Source: Hymenobacter perfusus (GTDB taxonomy: Bacteria > Bacteroidota > Bacteroidia > Cytophagales > Hymenobacteraceae). From it: a DNA stretch of 64,000 bases. Where the stretch lies: contig NZ_RWIU01000004.1 in the NCBI RefSeq assembly GCF_003944765.1, forward strand, positions 62,001 to 126,000. Direction: 5' to 3'. Every line of letters starts with the position of its first letter. Positions within the stretch are counted from its first letter, which is position 1. Below the pieces are notes generated by a model. It had not been told where the DNA came from and made no database searches. It was given only the letters and a program-made list of their open reading frames with translations. The position numbers and the translations under genes are program-made. This document shows positions 42,555-51,931 of the stretch, in pieces.

Positions 42555-43886
42555 ATGCAGCCAGATTCTTCGCCTATTTCAGCTTCTTTCGCCCGCCTCC
42601 GGCAGCAGCCCTGGGCGTGGCAGCTGGGTGCCACGCTGGCTTTCTGGGGGCAGGTGCGCCTGTTCACCGATCTGCGTGGCCATTACGGTCCGCTCTGGAG
42701 CCCGCTCTGGTTCTACCTGGTATCCTTACTGCTGTGCGGGTGCGCCCTCATGGCCCAGTTGCGGGCGGTACCGGCTGCGGTGCCGCCCGCCCTGGAAAGC
42801 CGGCGGGTGCTGGGGTCCTGGGCTACCGTGCTACTGGGCGGGCTGGCCGTATTGTACGTACAGGCCCCCATTATTGCCGGGCATCCCATCGACGTGCTGC
42901 AGTCCGACATCATTCCGATTCTGCAGAATTACGTAACGCGCTTTCAGAGCGGGGAGGTGGTGTACCGCTACATCACTAATCTGCCGTATCCGCTGTTTCC
43001 CAACCACCTGCCGCTGCAATGGCTGCCCTACGTGGTGGCGGACCAGCTAGGCGTTGACTACCGCTGGTGGGCACTGGGCATTCTGTTGTTAATAGGACTG
43101 GGCGCTTACTTGGCCTTCCTGAATGCGCAGCGGCTGCCGCTGCTGCTGTTTGCCGGGTTGGCCGTGCTGCCTTGGCTGTTACTGCGGCATCTTATCAAGG
43201 TGGATAGTGGCCTGTATGCGCAAACTGTGGAGCTGACCATCATTGCGTATTACTGCCTGCTGGCCGCCTCTATCTTCTCCCGCTCGGCACTGGTGCAGGC
43301 CACGGCGCTGGTTTTGTGCCTGTTGTCGCGCTACTCGGTGGTGTTCTGGGTGCCGTTTTTCCTGTGGCTGCTGTGGCGGGAGCGGGGGCGGTGGCACGCA
43401 GCAACGGTGGCCGGGCTCACGGGGCTGGGTATCGTGCTCATCTACGTGGTGCCTTTTCTGTCAAAGGACTGGACGATTTTTACGCACGCGCTGAGCGAGT
43501 ATAAAATTGCTACCCTCGGTGAGTGGAGCCGCAATACCGGCCCCGGTGGCAAGCCCTATCATCTGTTTTCGGGTCTGGGCTTTGCTTCCTACTTCTACAC
43601 CTTTGGCGGGGGCGATATTCCGGCGCGCATCAGCCTGTTGCAGAAAGCCCACATTCTGGCCTCGGCAGGAGCGGTGGCGCTGAGCGCGGGCGTGTACTGG
43701 AAGCTGCGGCACCGGCTCGATTACCGGGCCCTGGCGCTGATTTCGCTGGGCTTTTACCTGAGCACGTTCTACGCCTTCATTCAGATTCCTTACGCCTACC
43801 TCACCTCGCTCACGCTGTTTGTGGCCGTGTTTGTGCTGGCCCTGGCTTGGCGGCAACCGGTTAGTAAGCTGCCGGCCCAGGTCTAG
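42555..43886 (+). CDS. Polytopic membrane protein, glycosyltransferase-like
   Basis: A 443-residue protein with about ten membrane spans. A loop after the third span has GHPIDVLQSDIIPILQNYVTRF, with an acidic pair (ESD-type) as in GT-C enzymes. No family can be named with confidence. The ATG at 42555 is preferred to the TTG and GTG just before it. It is followed 86 bases later by another membrane glycosyltransferase gene in the same direction. Confidence 0.75.
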   Translation: MQPDSSPISASFARLRQQPWAWQLGATLAFWGQVRLFTDLRGHYGPLWSPLWFYLVSLLLCGCALMAQLRAVPAAVPPALESRRVLGSWATVLLGGLAVLYVQAPIIAGHPIDVLQSDIIPILQNYVTRFQSGEVVYRYITNLPYPLFPNHLPLQWLPYVVADQLGVDYRWWALGILLLIGLGAYLAFLNAQRLPLLLFAGLAVLPWLLLRHLIKVDSGLYAQTVELTIIAYYCLLAASIFSRSALVQATALVLCLLSRYSVVFWVPFFLWLLWRERGRWHAATVAGLTGLGIVLIYVVPFLSKDWTIFTHALSEYKIATLGEWSRNTGPGGKPYHLFSGLGFASYFYTFGGGDIPARISLLQKAHILASAGAVALSAGVYWKLRHRLDYRALALISLGFYLSTFYAFIQIPYAYLTSLTLFVAVFVLALAWRQPVSKLPAQV

Positions 43887-43972
43887 CCCAGCGTCGCCGG
43901 GTGCGCGCGGAGCGGATGTGAGCCGCGGTGGTCAGGTCTGTCCGCTACTGCTTCTTTTATTCTTACCCCCGT

Positions 43973-45883
43973 ATGCTCTCCACTCAGATACCCCTGACTT
44001 CTTCCTCCAGGTCGACGGGGCTGGCTACCCGCCCGCTCTATTCCTTGGTTACGCTGCTGCTGCTGCTGGGCCTGATGGTGCAGGCCAGGTTGCTGGCCCC
44101 ATACTGGGATACGCGCAACGTACAGGCCATCCTGACCTGGGATGCCATGGGGTATTATTTGTACCTGCCGGCTAAGTTCATTTACCACGACCTGCGCTAC
44201 CTGCGCTTCATTCCCGATATCATGCGGGAGTATGGGCCATCAGGTAGTTTCTACCAGGCCTTTCCCGCGCCCGGCCTTACCGATGGGACGATGGTAATGA
44301 AATACCCGATTGGCGTGGCGCTGCTGGAGTTTCCGTTTTTCTGGCTGGGGCACTGGGCCGCCGCATTGCTGGGCTACCCCCAGGATGGCTTTTCGGCTCC
44401 TTACCAGGTTGCCATTGCGTTTGGTGGCATTGCGTACGGGTTTCTGGGGCTGGCCGTACTGCGGCAGGTGCTGCGCTCCTTCTTTTCCGATGCCGTAACG
44501 GCCCTTACGCTGGTACTGGTGGTGCTGGGTACCAACTATTTCCAGTACGCCGTATTTGATGCCGCTATGTCGCATACCTACGGTTTTACGCTGTATGCCA
44601 TTCTGTTATGGTACACGGTGCAGTGGCATCGGCAGCCGACGCGCTGGCGGGCGGCGGGAATTGGGCTGGCTACTGGCCTGTTGGTACTCACTCGTCCCTC
44701 CGAGGCCGTGGCCGTGCTGCTGCCGGTACTCTGGGGAATTGATTCCAAGGCCGGACTTATCAGCAAGCTGCAGGTGGTGCGCCATCGGTGGCCGGATGTG
44801 CTGGTGCTGCTGTGCTGCGGAGTGGTAGCCGTGCTGCCGCAGCTGCTGTATTGGAAATGGGCTACCGGCTCCTTTATCGTGTATAGTTATCAGGAGCAGG
44901 GGTTTTCTTTTCTGCATCCGCACCTGCGCGAAGTGCTGATAAGTTTTAAAAAAGGGTGGCTCGTCTACACTCCTCTGATGCTGCTGGTGCCGCTGGGACT
45001 GGCGGTGCTGTTCCGGCAAAACCGCCAAATAGCCGTGCCGGTGCTGGCCTATGGCCTGGCTACGTTGTGGGTAGTGGCGGCCTGGGACATCTGGTGGTAC
45101 GGCGGCAGCTTTGGGCAGCGCGCACTGGTGTCGGCCTATGCGGCTCTGAGCCTGCCGCTGGCAGCACTGCTGGCTTGGTGCTGGACGGCCGGCTGGCGGC
45201 GGCTGCTTGGGCTGGGCATTCTGTTGCCCGTGCTGGTCGGGCTCATTGATTTGAATCTGTTTCAGCACTGGCAGTACATGTATGGTATTATTCATACCGA
45301 AGACATGACGCGTCCCTACTACCAGGCGGTGTTCAGCAAAGCCCGCGTAACCCAGGATGATTTCTCGCTGCTTGATGTGCCTACCCGCATCGGGCAGGTA
45401 ACCACGCATTTCAGCCGCCGCTCGGTAGGCGAGCTGAATTTTGAGGGCCAGCCTGCAACCGAGGAAACCGGGATCACCAACGAGCGGGGCAGCAGCAGCG
45501 GCCAGTCGGCCCGGCTGGGCAATGGCCACCAGTATACTCCGGCGTTGGTGCTGAAGGCAGCCGATACCGGCCTGCGCCCCGGGCAGTGGGTACGCGTGTC
45601 GGCGCAGGTATATTCCGATTGGGGCGCCTGGAACGACCAGTTGGTGCTGGCCATCGGAGCCGACGACAAATCAGCCCGCTACTATCACGTCCGGTTGCAC
45701 AATAATGGCTGCGTCAATAAGGTATGGAACGATATCTGGTTCGATATTCCCCTGCCAGCCGAAATGCAGCCCACGGATGTGCTGAAGGTGTTTGGGGTAT
45801 GCAATAACGGTTCCCCGGCGCTACTCGATAACCTGCGCCTGGAACTGCTGACGCCCCAGACTATGGTTGCCGCCAGCCGGTAG
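43973..45883 (+). CDS. Membrane glycosyltransferase-like protein with C-terminal sandwich domain
   Basis: A 636-residue protein with about ten membrane spans in residues 25-450. The first exoplasmic loop is TWDAMGYYLYLPAKFIYHDLRYL, a WDxxxYY pattern. MVMKYPIGVALLEFPFF, GTNYFQYAVFD and FKKGWLVYTP follow. A C-terminal beta domain (about 500-636) includes GQWVRVSAQVYSDWGAWNDQLV. The protein at 47420 shares most of the membrane motifs and is a paralogue that lacks the C-terminal domain. The start MLSTQIPLTS at 43973 is preferred to a longer one. Confidence 0.8.
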   Translation: MLSTQIPLTSSSRSTGLATRPLYSLVTLLLLLGLMVQARLLAPYWDTRNVQAILTWDAMGYYLYLPAKFIYHDLRYLRFIPDIMREYGPSGSFYQAFPAPGLTDGTMVMKYPIGVALLEFPFFWLGHWAAALLGYPQDGFSAPYQVAIAFGGIAYGFLGLAVLRQVLRSFFSDAVTALTLVLVVLGTNYFQYAVFDAAMSHTYGFTLYAILLWYTVQWHRQPTRWRAAGIGLATGLLVLTRPSEAVAVLLPVLWGIDSKAGLISKLQVVRHRWPDVLVLLCCGVVAVLPQLLYWKWATGSFIVYSYQEQGFSFLHPHLREVLISFKKGWLVYTPLMLLVPLGLAVLFRQNRQIAVPVLAYGLATLWVVAAWDIWWYGGSFGQRALVSAYAALSLPLAALLAWCWTAGWRRLLGLGILLPVLVGLIDLNLFQHWQYMYGIIHTEDMTRPYYQAVFSKARVTQDDFSLLDVPTRIGQVTTHFSRRSVGELNFEGQPATEETGITNERGSSSGQSARLGNGHQYTPALVLKAADTGLRPGQWVRVSAQVYSDWGAWNDQLVLAIGADDKSARYYHVRLHNNGCVNKVWNDIWFDIPLPAEMQPTDVLKVFGVCNNGSPALLDNLRLELLTPQTMVAASR

Positions 45884-45916
45884 GCCCAGGCACAACCCGG
45901 CCGGCCGGCCACATCC

Positions 45917-46702
45917 TCACAAATTTCCAGTCCGGCCCCCGTCTACCGGCACGTTAATGCCCGTAATGTAGCCGGCTGCCCCGGAGGCCAGGAATACCAC
46001 GGCGGCCGCCACTTCCGGGGCCTGTCCGAAGCGGCGGGCCGGAATCAGGCCAAGCATGGCTGCCTCCACTTCTTCGGTGGTTTGGCCGGTCTGCTCGGTT
46101 TTCTTCTCAATAAGGGACGTGTGCCGTTGCGTGACGGTAGCCCCTGGCAGTACGTTATTCACGGTAATGCCATCGGCGGCCAGCTCAGTGGCCAGCGTTT
46201 TGGCCCAGTTGCCCACGGCCGCCCGAATGGTGTTGCTCACCCCCAGCCCTGGCAGCGGCTGCTTCACGGAAGTACTAATAATATTGATAATGCGCCCCCG
46301 GCCCCGGCTGCGCATGCCCGGCACCACTGCCTGGGCCAGCAAGTGGTTGCACACTAAGTGCTGCTCAAACGCCAGCCGGAAAGCCTCAACCGGGGCATCC
46401 AGAATAGGGCCGCCGGCGGGGCCACCTGTGTTGTTTACCAGGATGTCGAAGCCGGCCGGGTGCGCCGCCAGATATGCCTGCACCTGCTGCTGCACCTGGT
46501 CCGGCTGGCTGAAGTCGGCTACAATAAAGTCGTGTTGCTGGCCGGCCGGGGTGGGCAGGGCCGCCACGGCCTCCCGCAGGCGGGCTTCGTTGCGGGCCAG
46601 CAGCGTGAGAGTTGCGCCGCGTTGGGCCAGTTCTTCGGCCACGGCCCGGCCAATACCCTGCGTGCTGCCCCCTACCAGGGCACGTTGAGAAACAAAATCC
46701 AT
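45917..46702 (-). CDS. SDR-fold protein lacking the catalytic Tyr and Lys
   Basis: A 261-residue short-chain dehydrogenase/reductase. The cofactor loop GGSTQGIGRA (11-20), VNNTGGPAGG (89-98) and the NIISTS strand are normal. At the expected YxxxK position, however, the sequence is S156-N-T-I-R160, so both catalytic residues are replaced. The rest (ELAADGITVNNVLPG, PVDGG) is intact. The activity of this subgroup is uncertain and a classic dehydrogenase role is unlikely. The start ATG at 46702 opens the first strand. It is divergent from the 3-hydroxyanthranilate dioxygenase gene, 163 bases away, suggesting a pathway link. Confidence 0.9.
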   Translation of the reverse strand: MDFVSQRALVGGSTQGIGRAVAEELAQRGATLTLLARNEARLREAVAALPTPAGQQHDFIVADFSQPDQVQQQVQAYLAAHPAGFDILVNNTGGPAGGPILDAPVEAFRLAFEQHLVCNHLLAQAVVPGMRSRGRGRIINIISTSVKQPLPGLGVSNTIRAAVGNWAKTLATELAADGITVNNVLPGATVTQRHTSLIEKKTEQTGQTTEEVEAAMLGLIPARRFGQAPEVAAAVVFLASGAAGYITGINVPVDGGRTGNL

Positions 46703-46865
46703 GGGAGTTTTAGTGGGTTGACTACGGAGGAAATAGCGGGTGAGGTGGCCGTAAAGTACGCGGGAACCGGCAAATGAACCGATGTCGGGCGTTAGAACGT
46801 CACGCAAACGCCTACATTCGCACTGTCACGTATTCACTAAGCCACTACATTAACCCTTCGTCGCT

Positions 46866-47402
46866 ATGCCCGTCGCTCGTCCGTTCAACTTTCAGCAGTG
46901 GATTGATGACCACCGCCATTTGCTCAAGCCACCGGTAGGCAACCAGCAGGTTTTCAAGGATAACAAAGATTTTATCGTGATGGTAGTAGGCGGCCCCAAC
47001 GCCCGCAAAGACTATCATGTGGATGAAGGCGAAGAACTGTTCCTGCAGCTGGAGGGCGATATGGTGGTGAAGATCATCGAAGACGGCAAACCAGTGGATA
47101 TTGAAATAAAGGCGGGGAGCATGTTCCTGCTGCCGGGCGGCGTCCCGCACTCGCCGCGCCGGCCGGCTGGCACCGTGGGCCTGGTGCTGGAGCGCTACCG
47201 CACGCCCGGCGAGCTGGACGGCTTCCAGTGGTACTGCGAAAACTGCGGCCACAAGCTGCACGAGGAATTCGCCGAAATAACCGACATCGTGGCCCAGCTG
47301 CCGCCCATCATGGACCGTTTCTGGGCCTCCGATGAGCTGCGGACCTGTACGGTGTGCGGCACGTACATGGCGGCCCCCACCCCGGTTGTTCCTGTTCCCT
47401 AA
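46866..47402 (+). CDS. 3-hydroxyanthranilate 3,4-dioxygenase
   Basis: A 178-residue cupin that opens 3-hydroxyanthranilate to 2-amino-3-carboxymuconate semialdehyde. Catalytic iron ligands H51, E57 and H95 are present, together with R47, R99 and E110 that bind the substrate. A second, rubredoxin-like site C124xxC127 and C161xxC164 is complete, as in bacterial enzymes such as NbaC. It starts the kynurenine run: a GT39-like membrane protein follows 17 bases later and ACMSD after it. A TACATTCG box (46813-46820) is a possible variant promoter. Confidence 0.96.
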   Translation: MPVARPFNFQQWIDDHRHLLKPPVGNQQVFKDNKDFIVMVVGGPNARKDYHVDEGEELFLQLEGDMVVKIIEDGKPVDIEIKAGSMFLLPGGVPHSPRRPAGTVGLVLERYRTPGELDGFQWYCENCGHKLHEEFAEITDIVAQLPPIMDRFWASDELRTCTVCGTYMAAPTPVVPVP

Positions 47403-47419
47403 GTCGGTAGCTTATTCTG

Positions 47420-48757
47420 GTGTCCTGCGTGAAATCCCTTAGTATCTTTTTCATCACCGCTGCGCTGCTGATCCTCGCTACTTTCAACGATAAGCGGTGG
47501 AAGCCGCTGGAAGTATTCGATAACGACCCGGGCGGCTACTACGTCTACCTGCCGTCGGTGCTGCTCTACCAAGATGCCGGCCGCGCCGACTCTCTGCAGG
47601 GCGTTCGAGCCACTTACCGCCCGGGCCCCCGGCCCTACATGGGGCTGGTACAGCTGCCCAACGGCAAGACCATCTCCAAGTACCCTTTGGGCGTGGCCCT
47701 GGCCGAGCTGCCCTGGTTTGCCGGGGCGCACACCTGGGCCCGCCTGCGCGGCCAGCCCACCGATGGCTTTTCGCGGCCTTACCAGCAGGCCATCATGCTG
47801 GCCGGACTGTTTCATGGGTTGCTGGGGCTGTGGCTGCTGCGTAAGTTGTTGCGGCGCTACTTCCCGCAGGATGACAAAACGGTAGCCTGGGCTTTGGCCG
47901 GCATCGGGCTGGGAACCAATTGGTTTATGTACGCCAGCTACGAAAGCCCGATGGCACACAGCCTGCTTTTCCTGTGGCACGTAGGCATTGTGTGGGCTAC
48001 CGGGGCTTGGTACGAAACCCGGCAGACCCGCTGGGCCGCCGGGTTAGGCCTGCTGCTGGGCCTGGCCATGCTGGCGCGGCCCACCGAGGCCCTGTACGCG
48101 CTGGTACCGGTTGGCTGGGGAATTGCCACGCAGGGAGGCCTGGCTGGCTGGGGGCGTTGGCTCCTGGGCCGGCCCAAACAGGTAGCGTTGGCGGTGGTCT
48201 GCGCGCTGGTCGTGGTGCTGTGGCAACCGGTATTCTGGCACGCCGTGAGCGGCCAGTGGTGGCTGGATACGTACCGGGGCGAGGGGTTCGATTTTACCCG
48301 GCCCCATCTGCTGGATGGGCTGTTCAGCTTTAAGAAGGGCTGGCTGCTGTACACTCCCCTGGCTGGCGTAGCCTTGCTGGGCCTGCTGGCGCTGCCGCCC
48401 CGTCTGCGTGGGGTAGGAGGGGCGTTGCTGCTGACGTTGCCCGTTGTCTTGTACGTTACCTTCAGCTGGCGCGAATGGTGGTATGGGGGGAGCTTCGGGG
48501 CGCGGCCGCTTATCAGTGCGTATCCGTTGCTGGCCCTGGCCCTGGCGGCGCTGGTAGCCGCGTCGGCCACCTGGAAAGCACCCCGCCGGGTTGCGGTGCG
48601 GGCGGTGCTGGTGCTGGGCATCAGTCTGAATCTGTGGCAGACCTATCAATACGCCGCCGGCGTTATTCACTGGGACAGCATGACGGCGGAACGCTACCGG
48701 CGCGTATTCTTCCTGTCTTCGCTCCGGCAGATGCCCGAGGATTTGCGCACTCCCTGA
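47420..48757 (+). CDS. Membrane glycosyltransferase-like protein embedded in the kynurenine run
   Basis: A 445-residue protein with about ten spans. It shares with the protein at 43973 the motifs [49 protein letters not shown] and [13 protein letters not shown], so the two are paralogues; this one lacks the C-terminal sandwich domain. The start is a GTG at 47420, with another GTG nine bases later. It sits 17 bases after the dioxygenase gene and 20 bases before ACMSD, so it is very likely co-transcribed with tryptophan catabolism genes. A function there is not evident. Confidence 0.8.
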   Translation: MSCVKSLSIFFITAALLILATFNDKRWKPLEVFDNDPGGYYVYLPSVLLYQDAGRADSLQGVRATYRPGPRPYMGLVQLPNGKTISKYPLGVALAELPWFAGAHTWARLRGQPTDGFSRPYQQAIMLAGLFHGLLGLWLLRKLLRRYFPQDDKTVAWALAGIGLGTNWFMYASYESPMAHSLLFLWHVGIVWATGAWYETRQTRWAAGLGLLLGLAMLARPTEALYALVPVGWGIATQGGLAGWGRWLLGRPKQVALAVVCALVVVLWQPVFWHAVSGQWWLDTYRGEGFDFTRPHLLDGLFSFKKGWLLYTPLAGVALLGLLALPPRLRGVGGALLLTLPVVLYVTFSWREWWYGGSFGARPLISAYPLLALALAALVAASATWKAPRRVAVRAVLVLGISLNLWQTYQYAAGVIHWDSMTAERYRRVFFLSSLRQMPEDLRTP

Positions 48758-48777
48758 TTTTAGCTCTTCTTCGCGCC

Positions 48778-49806
48778 GTGCTTACTATCGACATCCACAC
48801 GCACATCCTGCCCGAGCGGTGGCCCGACCTGCGGGAACGGTACGGGTACGGCGGCTTCATCCGCCTGGAGCATCACCGGCCTTGCTGCGCGCGCATGATG
48901 CAGGACGATAAGTTCTTCCGGGAAGTGCAGGATAACTGCTGGGACCCGGCCGTGCGCATGCGCGAGTACGACCAGTTTGGGGCGCAGGTGCAGGTGCTCA
49001 GTACTGTGCCCGTTATGTTCAGCTATTGGGCCAAGCCGCTGGATACGCTGGACCTGAGCCAGTTACTCAACGACCACATTGCCGGTGTAGTGCAACGGTA
49101 TCCCGGCCGCTTTGTGGGGCTGGGCACGCTGCCCCTGCAGGCCCCCGACCTGGCCATCCGCGAGCTGGAGCGGTGCATGAAAATCGGGCTGGCGGGCGTC
49201 CAGATTGGCTCCCACGTCAACGACTGGAACCTGGATGCGCCGGAGCTTTTTCCGGTTTTTCAGGCCGCTGAGGAGATGGGTGCCTGCATATTTGTGCATC
49301 CCTGGGACATGATGGGCCAGCAGCAAATGCCCAAATACTGGCTGCCCTGGCTGGTAGGCATGCCCGCCGAAAGCAGCCGGGCCCTGTGCAGCCTTATTTT
49401 CGGCGGCGTACTGGAGCGGCTGCCCCGGCTGCGGGTAGCCATTGCCCACGGCGGCGGCTCCTTTGCCAGCACCATTGGCCGCATTGAGCACGGCTGGCAG
49501 GTGCGCCCCGACTTATGCGCGGTGGATAACCCCGTGAATCCGCGCGAATACCTGGGCCGCTTCTGGGTTGATTCGCTGGTGCACGACCCGCTGATGCTCG
49601 ACTTTCTGGTGAAAACCCTGGGGACTGATAAAATCACGCTGGGTACCGATTACCCGTTTCCACTGGGCGAGCTGGAGCCCGGCCAGCTCATCCGCTCCAT
49701 GGCGTATTCCGACGAGGTAAAGGCGCGTATGCTGGGGCAAAATGCGCTGGACTGGCTGGGCGTGAGGCCGGAACATCTGGCCAAAATCATGGCGAATCGA
49801 GAATAG
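48778..49806 (+). CDS. 2-amino-3-carboxymuconate-6-semialdehyde decarboxylase
   Basis: A 342-residue amidohydrolase-fold, zinc-dependent decarboxylase (ACMSD) that directs the kynurenine path toward 2-aminomuconate instead of quinolinate. The metal ligands are H7xH9 (IDIHTHIL), H174 (FVHPWD) and D291 (GTDYPF); H224 (AHGGG) is the catalytic histidine. The GTG at 48778 gives a start five residues before HxH, as is normal. The reading frame also extends 100 codons upstream, overlapping the previous gene, and that extension is rejected. Kynureninase follows 34 bases later. Confidence 0.95.
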   Translation: MLTIDIHTHILPERWPDLRERYGYGGFIRLEHHRPCCARMMQDDKFFREVQDNCWDPAVRMREYDQFGAQVQVLSTVPVMFSYWAKPLDTLDLSQLLNDHIAGVVQRYPGRFVGLGTLPLQAPDLAIRELERCMKIGLAGVQIGSHVNDWNLDAPELFPVFQAAEEMGACIFVHPWDMMGQQQMPKYWLPWLVGMPAESSRALCSLIFGGVLERLPRLRVAIAHGGGSFASTIGRIEHGWQVRPDLCAVDNPVNPREYLGRFWVDSLVHDPLMLDFLVKTLGTDKITLGTDYPFPLGELEPGQLIRSMAYSDEVKARMLGQNALDWLGVRPEHLAKIMANRE

Positions 49807-49826
49807 GTGGCGGCCCGGGGGCGTGG

Positions 49827-49834
49827 TATCTTTG
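49827..49834 (+). promoter_or_regulatory. -7 box TATCTTTG just before kynU
   Basis: A perfect TAnnTTTG between ACMSD and kynureninase, six bases before the kynU ATG at 49841. It could give an internal, nearly leaderless transcript. The upstream spacer is very GC-rich and has no -33 element. Confidence 0.5.
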
Positions 49835-49840
49835 CCCTCC

Positions 49841-51121
49841 ATGACATTCGAACCCACCCTCGACTTTGCCCGCCAGCTAGATGCGCAGGACCCGTTGCGC
49901 GACTTCCGTCAGCACTTCCTCATTCCGCCCGCGCCCGATGGTCAGGACTGCCTCTATTTCTGCGGTAATTCCCTGGGGCTGCAGCCGCGCACGGCCCGCG
50001 CCGCCACCGAGCGGCAGTTTGAGAACTGGCAGAATCTGGCCGTGGAAGGACATTTCAAGGGCGAAACTCCCTGGATGCACTTTCACCAGCGCCTGCAGGA
50101 TGCCACCGCCCGCATTGTAGGGGCCCGGCCTGTGGAAGTGGTGGTAATGAACAACCTCACCACTAACCTGCACTTGCTGCTGGTGTCCTTCTACCAGCCG
50201 ACGGCTACCCGCTATAAAGTGCTCATGGAAGCCGGCGCGTTTCCTTCCGACCAGTACGCCCTGGAAACGCAGGTGCGCATGCGCGGCCTGAACCCCGACG
50301 AGGCCATTGTGGAGCTGACTCCCCGCCCCGGCGAGTACACGCTGCGCACGGAGGATATCCTGGCCAGAATTGAGGAGCTGGGTGATTCGCTGTGCACCGT
50401 CATTATGGGCGGCATCAATTACTACACCGGCCAGGTGTATGATATAGCGGCCATTACCCGTGCCGGCCACGCGGCAGGAGCTATGGTGGGTTTCGATCTG
50501 GCTCACGCGGCCGGCAACATTCCGCTGCACCTGCACGACTGGGACGTGGATTTTGCCTGCTGGTGCTCCTATAAATATCTGAACTCCGGCCCCGGTGGCG
50601 TATCGGGCGTGTTTGTGCACGAGCGGTTTGCCGACCAGCCCGAACTACTGCGCTTGGCCGGCTGGTGGGGCTACGATGATAAGGAGCGGTTCAAGATGAA
50701 GAAGGGCTTTCGGCCCATGCGCGGAGCTGCCGGCTGGCAGCTCTCCAACGGTGCCGTCCTTACCATGGCCGTGCACGAAGCCGCCCTGGCCGAGCACGAA
50801 GCAGCCGGCGGAATGCCCGCCCTGCGCCGGAAAAGCGAGCTGCTCACGGGCTACCTGGAGTTTCTCATCAACCGCCTGGGCCTTACTAAACAGCAGCTGG
50901 AAATCATTACGCCGGCTGATCCGGCGCAGCGCGGCTGCCAGCTTTCGTTGCTGGTACACCATAACGGCCGCGACCTGTTTGAACATCTGATGGCCGTGGG
51001 CGTAATTGGCGACTGGCGTGAGCCCAATGTGATTCGGCTGGCTCCGGTGCCGCTTTACAACACGTTCGAGGATGTGTATCGGGTGGGCGAGGTGCTGGGT
51101 GAGTGGGCGGCCCGTCAATAA
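49841..51121 (+). CDS. kynU: Kynureninase
   Basis: A 426-residue PLP enzyme that splits 3-hydroxykynurenine to 3-hydroxyanthranilate and alanine. CLYFCGNSLGLQP, GETPWMHFHQ, VVVMNNLTTNLHLLL and GFDLAHAAGNIPL (PLP ring stacking and binding) are followed by the Schiff-base lysine K245 in CSYKYLNSGPGG. WWGYDDKERFKMKKGFRPMRGA and DWREPNVIRLAPVPLYNTFED are the later conserved segments. The ATG at 49841 is six codons after an upstream alternative that lies before the promoter box. It precedes a small membrane protein gene. Confidence 0.97.
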   Translation: MTFEPTLDFARQLDAQDPLRDFRQHFLIPPAPDGQDCLYFCGNSLGLQPRTARAATERQFENWQNLAVEGHFKGETPWMHFHQRLQDATARIVGARPVEVVVMNNLTTNLHLLLVSFYQPTATRYKVLMEAGAFPSDQYALETQVRMRGLNPDEAIVELTPRPGEYTLRTEDILARIEELGDSLCTVIMGGINYYTGQVYDIAAITRAGHAAGAMVGFDLAHAAGNIPLHLHDWDVDFACWCSYKYLNSGPGGVSGVFVHERFADQPELLRLAGWWGYDDKERFKMKKGFRPMRGAAGWQLSNGAVLTMAVHEAALAEHEAAGGMPALRRKSELLTGYLEFLINRLGLTKQQLEIITPADPAQRGCQLSLLVHHNGRDLFEHLMAVGVIGDWREPNVIRLAPVPLYNTFEDVYRVGEVLGEWAARQ

Positions 51122-51235
51122 GCCGCTGGTAAATACCATCGGCAGCGGGGCGTTTTCCACCGCCGATGGGTGTATTTGCGTAAACAGTCCGGCTCCGGCC
51201 GTTTTCCTTTCCGACTCCTCCTTTCCCCAACGATA

Positions 51236-51916
51236 ATGGCCGAAGACTACGCGGCAAAAATGAGCCGCAAAACCGATGCCGAGCTGCGTGACTACGTGAC
51301 CAACCGGTATCAGTATCGGGAGGAGGCGGTATTGGCCGCCCTCACCGAACTGGCGCAGCGCGGCACCCCCGAGCCGACGGCAGCCGGCCTTATTGCCGAG
51401 TTGGAGGTCAGCAAGCAGGAAACCGACCGGCGCGAGCTGGCCGTACGGGAGCAGGAGGCCGAAAAGGAGCAGGCCCGGCGCATAGCCCGCGGCGAGGCCG
51501 ACCCCGAAACCGCGACGGAAACGGGGCCGGCGCTGTATTCGCCCGGGACCATTACAGTGTTTTCGGTGCTGTTCAGCATGGTGGCCGGAGGAATTATGCT
51601 GGCCCTGAACCTGCGCACGCTGCGCCGCACCGGCCCCGCGCTGCTGGTGGTGGCGTTTATGCTGGTGTACCTGGTGGGTGGCGGTTATCTGCTGTTCTGG
51701 TTGAAGCAGCTGTATGGCAACCAGTACAACTGGCTGGGCTCCTTCTTCAACCTGCCGGCTGTGCTCATTTACAACCTGTTTTTCTGGCCGCGCTACATCG
51801 GGCCGCAACCGTACCAAAGTCGGCCCTGGCTGGCCCCTTTGCTGATATGTGGGCTGATTATGCTGGCCTTCTACTATTTCGCCCTGCGTTTTCAGGGAGC
51901 AATGCCTACGGTATAG
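51236..51916 (+). CDS. Membrane protein of unknown function
   Basis: A 226-residue protein. The N-terminal cytoplasmic part (about 1-95) is charged and helical, with MSRKTDAELRDYVTNRYQYREEAVLAALTELAQRG and a Glu/Arg-rich coiled-coil-like stretch. Four hydrophobic segments follow (about 105-215). No enzyme motif is seen. It lies between kynureninase and an AlkB homologue, with 15 bases to the latter, so the two may be translated from the same message. The start ATG 51236 begins the charged domain. Confidence 0.75.
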   Translation: MAEDYAAKMSRKTDAELRDYVTNRYQYREEAVLAALTELAQRGTPEPTAAGLIAELEVSKQETDRRELAVREQEAEKEQARRIARGEADPETATETGPALYSPGTITVFSVLFSMVAGGIMLALNLRTLRRTGPALLVVAFMLVYLVGGGYLLFWLKQLYGNQYNWLGSFFNLPAVLIYNLFFWPRYIGPQPYQSRPWLAPLLICGLIMLAFYYFALRFQGAMPTV

Positions 51917-51931
51917 TATCCTCCTCCGATT

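Noticed and set aside
48475..48777. A 100-codon upstream extension of the ACMSD frame
   Set aside because: It overlaps the preceding membrane protein gene, and ACMSD proteins start a few residues before the HxH motif, as at GTG 48778.
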